Assembly (NCBI GenBank): GCA_022592435.1
Contig: JABYQS010000810.1
Location: forward strand, 1 to 12,788
Length of the DNA stretch: 12,788 nucleotides
Reading direction: 5' to 3'
DNA from: Cerioporus squamosus
Taxonomy: Eukaryota; Basidiomycota; Agaricomycetes; Polyporales; Polyporaceae
A program made the position numbers and the translations under genes. The notes beneath the pieces are model-generated. The model had not been told where the DNA came from, searched no databases, and saw only the letters and a list, made by a program, of their open reading frames with translations. Positions within the stretch are counted from its first letter, which is position 1. Every line of letters begins with the position of its first letter. Below, piece by piece: positions 1 through 8,538 of this stretch.

Positions 1-3000
1 GAGATTGTTCTGTACGATGGAGGTCAGCATCGAGATTATCACCTGTAGAAAAGGGAGCTGTACTTGCCTGCCAGTAGACGAGAGGATCTGTGCGCTTGTC
101 TTCGCAAGGCTCCGCAAGGTAACGGTCGATCTCGGCATTGACAGCGGCCAAGTCCTCATGATGAAGGCGTTCTTCACGCGCTTCTGGAGACTCCTCATGC
201 TCCATAGATGGACCTGGCGTAGCGGTTCTTGACGTGGCTGCAGTCGATCCAACCTTCTTCTGGAGTGAAGCATGGATATGATCTAGCAAGTCGAAACCGT
301 GGGCTTGAGAGTACGCGGCGTGGGAGTTGGGATGAGACTGATGCCAGGTGGGTGGAGTAGGGAACGAGATGATGCTTGCAGTACGGGATAGAGGCTGGTT
401 GGATGACAGCGACGATGAGCGAGACAGCGAGGAACTTGTTGAAGGGAGGGATGATGAGCGGGACAGTGAGGAACTTGCTGAAGGAATGGCAGCTGCATCT
501 GATTGAGTTGGGGCCTGCTCGGCTTGCTCGCGAGCTGTCCTTGACACCTTGCGGTATGCGAGCATCTGTAGCATGTAGAATATCATGTCAGAAACATGTT
601 ACACTCGTGATGTGCGACGCAGACACTCACAGCCTCAACAAGCCATTTCCGGGCCTCTTGTTGTTCCTCCGGGGTCCAGTGCTCTTGCATCCAGGAGAGC
701 TTGTACGCTGGATGAAGCACTGCAGTACACTGAGCATCGCGCATGAATAGAGAGGCAAGAGAGAACTTACACATGGCGAGAGCATAGACGCGAGTCCTGC
801 GAGTGAACTGCATGTATCCCTCCAGGGCCTGGATGGAGGCGTTGATCGCGTGAGCAAGCTGGGGATGGCTCAGTGCGGAGAGCTTCAGCATCTCCAGAAG
901 GCGCTCGTAAGCCGGAACAACCATGGCAACAGTGGGGGTTTGCTCTGCAGACAGAAGCTCCTGAACGCTGTGCGGTAGCCACAGGAAGTCGTGGATATCC
1001 ACAAGGACATTGATCTGCATGTCCGAGAGGAGGAGGTCACGTATATCCTCCTGCTTAGGTTGTTGCATGAAGAGCTTCACCGCCTACAAGGATTGCAAAC
1101 TTGTCAGTGAACAGATCAATGACAGCAACATGAGGTAACTGTACCGGATAGAGCACGAGAAGGCGGTCAATCATCAAGAACGTGGAAGACCACCGAGTAT
1201 CAACATCGCGGAGGAGTTCGTGCACTGGAAGAACCACCCCTTCACCGAATGCACCGGTGCGGTTGCCTTCAATGATGGCTAACCTGAACACATCGCGCCG
1301 CTGACTCGACACACGGCATGCAGCAATAAGCTGCCGCGCTGCCTTGATGGGATCGTCTTCCAAGGCGGCCGCATACTGTTCATTCTCCTCTCGTTGTAGT
1401 TCAGCGTTCAACAACGCATCAGTTGTGCGATCCACCGGCGGTAAGTATAAGGGAACACCCGGTATGGATTCCGGTGTCTCGATCGGAGGTGCTGCGGTGG
1501 TCTCTAGGGGGAGGTCGGCACTGGCATCCTCGAGATCTGTTAGTGCACTAAGGGCATGCTTCACGGCGATGTTGACGACGTGGGGAAAACACCTGACAAA
1601 AGCAATTGTCAGTGGAGGCTCAAGCGGAACAAGGAGACGGCATAACTTACCGGATGCGGTTTCCGTCACGATGAAACGGGATACCTTTCGCCGTGAGTAG
1701 CCGTTCGAGGTCCTCCATCATCGTCCCGCAATTGCTGGCATTATCCATGGTAATGCAGCCCACCTGTAATACCAGTTGCAAGGCGATCAGCCACATGTTG
1801 CACAGCAAAACAAACAGGCACATACCTTGTGCAGTATGCCAAGCTCTTCGAGGATCGCCATGAAATGCGCAGCAAGATTTGCGCCGGTGTGAGAGCCCAG
1901 AACGTGGCGAAAGGCACCGAGGCGTGACTTCAAGACGACACGGCCGGTCGCTCCGTCCTTTGCGCAGTAATGGACGGTGACGGCAAGATAGCCGTGGAGT
2001 ACACGGCATGTCCATAGGTCGCATGTGAACGAGATGCGACCAAGTGCATTCTAAGGACGGATCAGAAGGCAGAATGTAATCAGAAGTCCAGGAGACATAC
2101 TTGTAAGTCTGTCCTGAGATCCTCAATCTCGCCCTCGTACTCCTCAATGATGAGGTCATGTATGAATGTACGATGTGGTATGTCGCCTTCCGCGAGCACG
2201 TTGGGAGACGTACTTGCGTACCTGATGATCTCCCGGAGGAACGGCGACTCTACGGCATAGATGGCCTGAAGTAGAAACGTGATAACATTGTCAGCATAGT
2301 CATGGACGCGCTGCACAAGAGCCTTACCTGGTCATCCGCCACGATCCATCGGGCAATCCTACGCGCAAGCCCGTTGAGCGAGAAAGGTTCCGGAGGCTGC
2401 GCTACCACACCTTCAGCGGTGAAAGTACGCTGCGGCGGGCCACCCTTGAACGCAATCTCCTCCCAACCCTTGAGTTGATGTGCGATGACATTCTCGCGAT
2501 ACTCGCGTGCGTGGTCGTTCTCAAGATGTGAGCGTATAGTCGTGGTCATCCCTGTCGTCTTCCAAGTGCGCCAGGAGTCGCTGTGAAGGAGTCTGTCAGC
2601 TCCACCAACGAATATGCCCCTCATAGCGACCTACCGGCACAGCCGACAGCCTACAGCATGGTAGCCGTCCTTCTCCGGGTTTGTCTTGCGTCTTGGCTGA
2701 TCGTCGGGACGTTGGGCAGGCTCTGCGCGATCTTTAAGGTAATAGCAATGCCACCAGACGTCACTTGCTGCCTGCGAGCTGTCGCCGGTGCCATGGAGCC
2801 GCTTCGAGACGGACTCGAAGTGCTGAAGTGGTTCTGGAACGCGCAGCGGAGTGGAAGCGTTCTGGGTGGATGGTCCGACGGCTGTCGCTGGGGGTGGTGC
2901 AAGATTGCCTGCGTCTGGAGCAGGGATGGCGGATGGTGCGCTGCCTTTCTTGCGTCATTTTGCCGGCGCACCCTGCGCAGTCGTCTGAGCGGCCGACTTC

Positions 3001-3534
3001 CGAGAACGGCCGCGCTTCCCGTTAGCGTTTAAGACCGGCCCTGTAGCCTCTTGAAGGACGGGAGGAGGGACTGGGGGGTACATAGACCCCTGTTGCGGGT
3101 AGGAGTGCATTGGCATGAAGCCGCCGCCCACCTGGCTCGGCGAATGCTGTTCACTCCAGGGCTGGCTGGATACGGTCACGGAGCTCTGATCAACATCTGT
3201 TCGAAGAACTGGAGCATGAGCAAGCGCACCTATAGAACATCTGCGCTTGGTTCGCCATGAAGGTGAACTGTGGCTGGCCCGTCGATCCACTGAATCCGGA
3301 CGACGTAGAGGGAGTCGGTGTTGGCGCGTCGCGATAGCCGGGGTAGCTAGGATACATATGCCTACTTGAGGGGGATACGTCGGACGTGTATTGAGGAATG
3401 GGATGCTGAAGGGTGCGATGTGGAGTGCCAGTGCTGTACGAGCCAGTGCCATGGTACTGCGGGCCCACTGGACATTCATGCAGCGGTTCGAGCGACCCGC
3501 ATGCATTACAGCCGTAACTCGGGGGATGAGACAT
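1..3534 (-). CDS. hAT-superfamily transposase with BED-type zinc finger (3' end beyond left edge)
   Basis: Transposase of the hAT (Ac/hobo) class, or a domesticated relative. I read exons 3534-3230, 3165-2972, 2914-2635, 2580-2328, 2265-2101, 2050-1826, 1763-1651, 1592-1145, 1083-771, 719-631, 565-68 and 9-1, giving 964 codons with no stop. Residues 1-230 are Pro/Ser/Gly-rich and low complexity. A BED-type finger follows: C256-x2-C259-x18-H278-x4-H283, spanning WRTWKT and TTTIRSHL. The RNase H-like fold shows FTCDLWT (D410) and TMDNASN (D481), then CFPHVVNI, DVDTRWSSTF and LLHPAYKLSW. Near residues 955-961 DPLVYWQ starts the hAT dimerisation region, which continues outside the window. Introns are 50-65 nt. 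The intron at 2915-2971 is needed to skip an in-frame TGA, and the last one (10-67) is GC-AG. The start ATG at 3532-3534 is the first in frame, but a GTAAGT just upstream (3553-3558) leaves a 5' exon possible. Family call is firm; activity is unknown. Confidence 0.85.
10..67 (-). other. GC-AG intron in the transposase gene
   Basis: The exon ends TAC TGG CAG and is followed by GCAAGT, the usual context of GC donors, not by a GT. The acceptor is CGTACAG, 58 nt in all, similar to neighbouring introns. Joining the flanks keeps the frame and places YWQ before NNL, as expected at the start of a hAT dimerisation segment. No GT donor nearby preserves the frame as well. Confidence 0.6.
407..484 (-). 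repeat. two tandem 39-bp units encoding a Ser-rich repeat in the transposase
   Basis: Units 484-446 and 445-407 (minus strand) agree at 33 of 39 positions by eye. Each encodes a 13-residue unit of the form PS-A/T-SSSLSRSSSL. Five of the six differences are silent, and the sixth changes Ala to Thr. The repeat sits in a low-complexity insertion between the conserved hAT core and the dimerisation region, so it is probably a disordered spacer. Confidence 0.8.
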
Positions 3535-3573
3535 CGAGGCGTCGAGAAAATGACTTACCGTGCTTCCTGCCGG

Positions 3574-3582
3574 CCTTTTATG
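3574..3582 (-). promoter_or_regulatory. possible TATA-like box of the transposase gene
   Basis: CATAAAAGG lies about 40 bp upstream of the ATG at 3534 on the minus strand. Position and sequence fit a weak core promoter element, but there is no further support. Confidence 0.3.
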
Positions 3583-3868
3583 ACCTGCTCACCACAAAGC
3601 TAGCTCGTAAACGGTCCCTCCCGATGCCCGCCCTCGCTGTCATGGGATACGAGCCTACGCCGAAAAGATTTCGATTGTGCGGGCAACGGGGCATAATACA
3701 TCAAAGCAATATTGAGCAGAGACAAGGCATGACCAAAAGACGGGAGCCTAAGCTAGTAAGAGAGAGCGGGAAAAGCTAAAGGTCGGGCGCGTCGTAGCGG
3801 CGTGTCGCGTCAGTCACATGATCTGTTTAAGCAGCTTTTCTCGCACGGCACTCTTAGCGCGGGAGCTG

Positions 3869-3985
3869 ACCGAGACCTCGGTTAACCTTGAGGCGGCCTC
3901 GATCGACCTTGGGGCGACCTTGAAGTTCATCGCTTAGAAGCCGCCCGAGTCAAGGTACGCCTTGCCTTGAGGTCCCTCGACCTTG
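3869..3985. repeat. cluster of CGACCTTG motifs and short inverted repeats, possible hAT subterminal region
   Basis: CGACCTTG occurs exactly at 3904-3911, 3915-3922 and 3978-3985, with the variant TTAACCTTG at 3882-3890 and GCCTTGAGG at 3965-3972. Two hyphenated inverted repeats lie among them: ACCGAG-AC-CTCGGT (3869-3882) and CAAGG-TACG-CCTTG (3951-3964). The cluster is on the 5' side of the hAT gene, outside its coding part. hAT elements are known to carry subterminal repeats bound by the transposase BED finger, so this is a candidate element end. The other end is not in the window, so this is inference. Confidence 0.45.
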
Positions 3986-5908
3986 CGGTAACACTAGTTG
4001 CTGGTGAGAGGCAAGTTGGGTAAGCGCCTGGGTGCCGCCTCCAACGTTTCGCAAGCGCTGATTTTGACTTTGAACTTCCACCTCGTCCTACCCTCGCTGC
4101 ACTATGTAGTTTAACCATGGGTTAACTCGAACTTCAGCCTGTTAACCTTCACCGTGTTACCATCGCTACTTCTTCACCGTTCAATCAGTCATGCTCGTTG
4201 CGGACAGAGCGACGGCGGAGTCCACTTGAACTGCCACCGAAGCTAGTTGCGTATGTCGGACTCGTCGTACATGCACAGAGCTCGCTTGCTCCGTCGAGAA
4301 TTATCCGAGTCTCTCTCTTGCGGGGTAAACCACCCTATTTGAGCCCACGGCTAGTCATTCTACGGCGCCCTCCGGCCCGCCGGACACCATGAGCTAACCT
4401 CCTACAGCATACAGGATACGAGAAGTTTTCGGGTAACCGACGTTTTCCCCAACTCCTGCCGTCTCTGAGGTGGGGTTTTCCTGCCGCATGACGTTCTGTG
4501 CGTGTCCCGCTCCATTTCCTACGGCCTCACTCATTGAACCACTGCCGCTGAACTTCTCCGCAGGTGTCTTGTCGTGCGGCGTCCGAGCTGTTCATGCTGT
4601 ACGCTAAGAGGTGAGTTTGACCGCTTTGCATCGCGGCCGTTTGTCCTCTGTAAGTATGGGTGGCTCCCTTACCCTCAGAGCCGCATCGCCATGCGTCCAG
4701 GCTCCTTTCATTCTCCTACATTCAAATTCCTATCGTCGTTCTCCGCCGCTTCACCATCTATCAGCAGCATCACAAATCGCCTCCGTGTGCCTTTTCCGCA
4801 ATAGAGACCTTCGCGTCGATGTTCATAACGTGCATTCGCAGGCACGGAGCTCCCGGGGACTTCTACCGTCTCTTTCGGCCATGGGGACCGTTCTGCATCC
4901 GGCCTATTCTCGTCCTGGATAAGAATTGCGTCGAGGAGCCGAGGACTCGGGGCTGTGCCGTTGCGGGGTATGTATTGAGCTTGTTTCCCCAGCTAAGGCT
5001 TGTCGACCGACAGATATGCTTCAGATGTGCCTCTTCGAACCCGAAATAGGTGCAATACGGACACGCCCTCGAATTTGAAGGACGAGATTAGCGCAGAAAT
5101 ACCGCGGGGTCATTACAACGACGTGGTTTGTGCCCGGATCAATCGTCTCGAGTTCGTTCCTCCAGGAATTATCCGCGCCTATTCCCTCCTGACGCGACTG
5201 CTCCAACACGGTCTGTCTCTATCTCTCGTGAGCGATCTCTTCGGATATTGTGAGTCTTGCTGCTCTAGCTATGTGATCAGCTTCCGGATCGGAACAGCAG
5301 CGGACGACTGCAGTGATGTCAGACTCCGGTCAGGCGGTGAGTCCTGATCCTCGAAGCGTCGAGTCTGAATTGACGGGACGTGCTTGGCAAAAGACTTCTA
5401 CGGCTAACGGCGAAATACATATACACACGCCTCGTCTATCACGTCGGCCATGCGACCCATGTCTGCCCTTGACCTGGGCGCTGCGGATTTTGCCGGCGAC
5501 GTACGCTTCCCGTGTCCGCCAGAAGAGCACGGCCCTTGTGATATTTCGTCTCGTTCTCGGTCTACGACGAGCAGATGGACGCAGGTACGCACGCTCGACA
5601 AGTCCGTACGTAGTGATACTGAATAGCATAAGGGAGAGCAAGGCTCTCGCTTTCGACAGATCCTTTCGAACCCGCATAAGCCCAGGCTCGGTGGTTTGTG
5701 ATCTCAAGACGATGGTGGAACGCGGTTCGAGTGTCCGGAATATCTATCCGTCATGTGCGGCTTCGCGTCAATCACTGAATACAATCGCATACCGAGGTTC
5801 TCCAGCGGTTTATTCTGCTCGGACGCACCAGGGTTGCAACGCGGACGCGTGGACACTTCTCGATTCTCGGGACAGGAGCCTTCAGTGGGAGAACACGCTA
5901 GGCGAGTG
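3986..5908. other. about 1.9 kb without a supportable gene
   Basis: No open frame here reads like a conserved protein. The longest, at 5313-5921 plus, has an Arg/Ser-rich unpatterned translation and overlaps equally poor frames on both strands. Scattered splice-like signals are present: a CAG acceptor at 4561-4563, GTGAGT at 4611-4616 and GTAAGTAT at 4650-4657. I could not chain them into a credible coding gene. The right end must hold the upstream region of the DUF1996 gene. The stretch may also include decayed mobile DNA or a non-coding transcript. Confidence 0.5.
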
Positions 5909-5915
5909 TATAAAG
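5909..5915 (+). promoter_or_regulatory. TATA box of the DUF1996-WSC-CBM1 gene
   Basis: TATAAAG begins 92 bp before the ATG at 6001. The stretch between is pyrimidine-rich (CCTCCTCGTCGTACTCTGCT and onward), typical of fungal 5' leaders of well-expressed secreted-protein genes. This would give a leader of roughly 60 nt. Confidence 0.55.
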
Positions 5916-6000
5916 AGCTGACTTTTGGCCAGACTCGCCCTCCTCGTCGTACTCTGCTCGTGCTTCAGTACGCTCTAGGATCGGCACCTTCGTCTTCGAG

Positions 6001-8226
6001 ATGTGGTCGGCTCTCCTCGCCCTCGCCCTCGCGGCTACCAAAGCCAATGCGCTCCTCCGCTTCCCGTGCTCCCAGCTCACGGTTGTGCGGTCGGACCCGT
6101 ATGTACCTCCTCGAGCTGATGCCTGCACGCGCTAACGAGATGCTCTTTGCAGACTGATCAATCCTGGAACCGTCGGTGCTCACCTTCACCAGGTACGTAC
6201 AAGCGTCCATCGTAGTATCATCTCAGCTGACCCGCCTCGCAGGTCGTCGGAGGGGTGCGTAGAAGCAACAGTCGGACGGAGTGATGTACTAATAGGACGT
6301 GTCGACACACCTTTGCACAATAGGACAGGTTAGTCTTCTGTATATACAAGTCCGGCAACCCTCTGAAGCGTAGACAGTTTCGACTTCTCCATGCCGAGCG
6401 GACTGGATCTGCAGGCCGCTTCCAAGTGCAGCTCCTGCTCGGTTCTGGAGAACAAGTCGAACTACTGGACACCGACCCTCTACTACCAGTCTCCCACCAA
6501 CGGCACCTTCACTCGCGTACGTCTTCAGCTCGCGGCATATCGTCTGTCGGGAGTCACTTTGAACTAACCGCTCGATCATAGGTTGCTCAATATGCTGGTC
6601 CCCTCACCGGGAGCCCCAACGCCGGCATGGTCGTCTACTATACGCAGATCGGAAACGTGACCTCATTCCCCAAGGTACGCCTTCGCACTAGCGGCGTTTG
6701 TCCGTGGACAGCGACTCAAAGGACGTGATAGGGCTTCCGCATGGTCGCCGGTGACCCATTCCTGCGATCGTACAACGAGAGCATCGACGACTCCCGCTCG
6801 ATCCTTTTCCGCTGCCTCCAGGCGAAGGACGCGTCCGGGAACGGTCCCGACACGCACAACCTCCCGACGACTCCTTGCCCCGGCGGTATCCGCTCCCAGA
6901 TCAACTTCCCGACCTGCTGGGATGGCAAGAACGTCGACTCGGCGAACCACCGCGTGCGTGCTTTCTCCAATACTGCTCTTGGACTTGCCGTGCTGATGTC
7001 GTCACTCAGGACCACGTCGCGTACGCCATCAACGCGAGCTTCGGTAACTTCGGTAACGGCTGTCCCTCGACGCACCCCGTCACGCTTCCGCTCCTGTACC
7101 TCGAGACGTACTGGGACACCACCCCATTCAACTCCGGCTGGGCCAATGGACAGCAGCCCTTCGTGTGGAGCATGGGTGACCCGTGAGTGTCAATAGCTTC
7201 CGATCCTCCTTCCGGACTCACGCGCAATCCCAGCACCGGGTACGGATACCACGCGGACTACATGATGGGCTGGCCCGAGGACACGCTCAAGCAAGCTATG
7301 GCGCAGTGCACGGACTACGGAGGCCAGATCTCCTCCTGCCCGGTCCTCCACACTCGCTCGGAACAGGACATGAACGACTGCGCCGTCCCTCCGCGTGTCG
7401 ACGAGGTCGTTGACGGATGTAAGTCATCGTTCATTCTTGCTGGTTCCCGGAAGCACTGAAGACGTATGGCGTATCACAGGGCTCACGGAGCTTCCCGGAT
7501 GCAACCCCGTCCAGCCTGGTCCCGCTCGCGCTACCCCCGTGTCTGGCTGCGGCGCCCCGACGTCGACCGAGCCGGCCTCCAAGGTCAGCTTCCTCAAGGC
7601 CGTGGACGGCTGGCAGGCAGTCGGATGTGCGGCGGAGCCGTCGGGCACGTCCCTCCTCACGGGCGGCACGACGACTGGCGGCGGCATGACGATCGAGAAG
7701 TGCCTCAACACGTGCGCGACGAAGGGATTCAAGTTCGCGGGCCTGAAGAACAAGAACATCTGCTCGTGCGGCAACTCGTTCGATACGAGCAAGGTGTCGT
7801 CCAGCTACGCGTGCAACCTCGCGTGCGAGGGTGATCCGTCTGGTGCGTGCCGTCCATCTACATATTCGTTCATTGAGTTACTGACGCACGGCGTTGCCAG
7901 AGTTCTGCGGAGCCGCGAACCGTGTCGCGGTATACAACGGCGGGACCCCCGTCTCTGTCCCGCCCTCCCAGTCCTCGACGGTCTCCTCCCCCGCTCCGAC
8001 TGGTGGCCAGCCCATCGCCAAGTACGGCCAGTGCGGTGGACAAGGCGTATGTATCCAGATGAAGTTCGCCCATGCGGGTTTGCTGACTCGTATTTGCAGT
8101 GGACCGGGAGCACGACGTGCGCGGCGGGCACGACTTGCCAGAAACTCAACGACTAGTGAGTACTGAGTTCTCGTGGCTTGGCTATTGCTGCTTACATGCA
8201 CGTATAGCTACTCGCAGTGCCTGTAA
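6001..8226 (+). CDS. Secreted DUF1996-WSC-CBM1 protein
   Basis: Extracellular protein of 516 residues, probably acting on or docked to plant cell wall. Exons: 6001-6098, 6153-6192, 6243-6254, 6324-6328, 6378-6516, 6582-6674, 6732-6953, 7010-7182, 7234-7418, 7480-7842, 7901-8046, 8100-8155, 8208-8226 (1551 nt). Residues 1-17 form a signal peptide (MWSALLALALAA, cleavage after ANA). DUF1996 follows to about residue 320, with RFPCSQL near its start, AHLHQVVGG at 42-50, SNYWTPTLYY and FPTCWDGKN, and sequons at N77, N93, N123, N144 and N211. A WSC domain (about 366-456) has eight cysteines; WSC domains are linked to glycan binding. A Ser/Pro linker (457-483) leads to CBM1 (484-516) with four cysteines and the cellulose-contacting aromatics Y485, W493, Y511 and Y512. 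The catalytic or other role of DUF1996 is not known to me. The domain order suggests a cellulose-targeted wall protein. Confidence 0.9.
6243..6254 (+). other. 12-nt micro-exon (VVGG) of the DUF1996 gene
   Basis: GTCGTCGGAGGG lies between the acceptor CTCGCAG and the donor GTGCGT. It encodes residues 47-50. The flanking introns are 50 nt (6193-6242) and 69 nt (6255-6323). Reading through the first intron shifts the frame and loses the conserved HLHQ-VVGG junction. Confidence 0.8.
6324..6328 (+). other. 5-nt micro-exon of the DUF1996 gene
   Basis: GACAG is bounded by the acceptor CACAATAG and the donor GTTAGT. Including it gives VVGG-DSF-DFSM, matching the family pattern VVGG-(N/D)(S/A)F. I tried single introns from 6255 to the other downstream AGs: each was out of frame or met a stop. 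The following intron (6329-6377) is 49 nt. Confidence 0.7.
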
Positions 8227-8538
8227 AGAACGCGAACGCGTCTCGCAGTGGGAAGGGGGTTAATGGTGCTCGGTACCCGCGCACAGCTCTCTTCCTACCC
8301 TAGACAAACGAGTTACATGTCTTCTCGATGTATCCACTATGCATGTACGACCGTTCCGAATGTAGTTGTTGCCTCGACTTGTCGGAGTAGAGGTGAAAGC
8401 CTGTCGGCCATTGGGCGCTTGAGCGAGACGCGTCTTTGCTTCCGTCCACCACCTTGCCTGCTGCATTCTCTCCGCACTTGCTCGCTACATCACTGCTCCT
8501 AGTTGCTGAACTCTAGGTTTTCTTGAACGCTCTGAAGG
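8227..8538. other. intergenic: 3' end of DUF1996 gene and promoter of phosphatase gene
   Basis: About 310 bp between two genes on the same strand. It must hold the polyadenylation region of the first gene and the promoter of the second. I see no clear TATA box, no coding frame and no repeat. Confidence 0.6.

Noticed and set aside
3166..3229. Apparent frameshift in the N-terminal part of the hAT gene
   Set aside because: A 64-nt GT-AG intron (3229-3166) joins QMFY to SQPWSEQ in frame, so no frameshift is needed.
4319..5109. GCGGGG motifs resembling carbon-repression (Cre1) sites upstream of the CBM1 gene
   Set aside because: SYGGRG is so degenerate that several matches are expected by chance in this length, and they lie 0.9-1.7 kb from the ATG without clustering.
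5034..5673. Two copies of TTCGAACCC (5034-5042 and 5665-5673), resembling a tRNA T-arm box B on the minus strand
   Set aside because: The bases after the core do not fit the B-box consensus, and I see no matching A box or cloverleaf.
5313..5921. 202-codon open frame on the plus strand
   Set aside because: The translation is Arg/Ser-rich without motif, overlaps an equally long meaningless frame on the other strand, and lies across the DUF1996 promoter.
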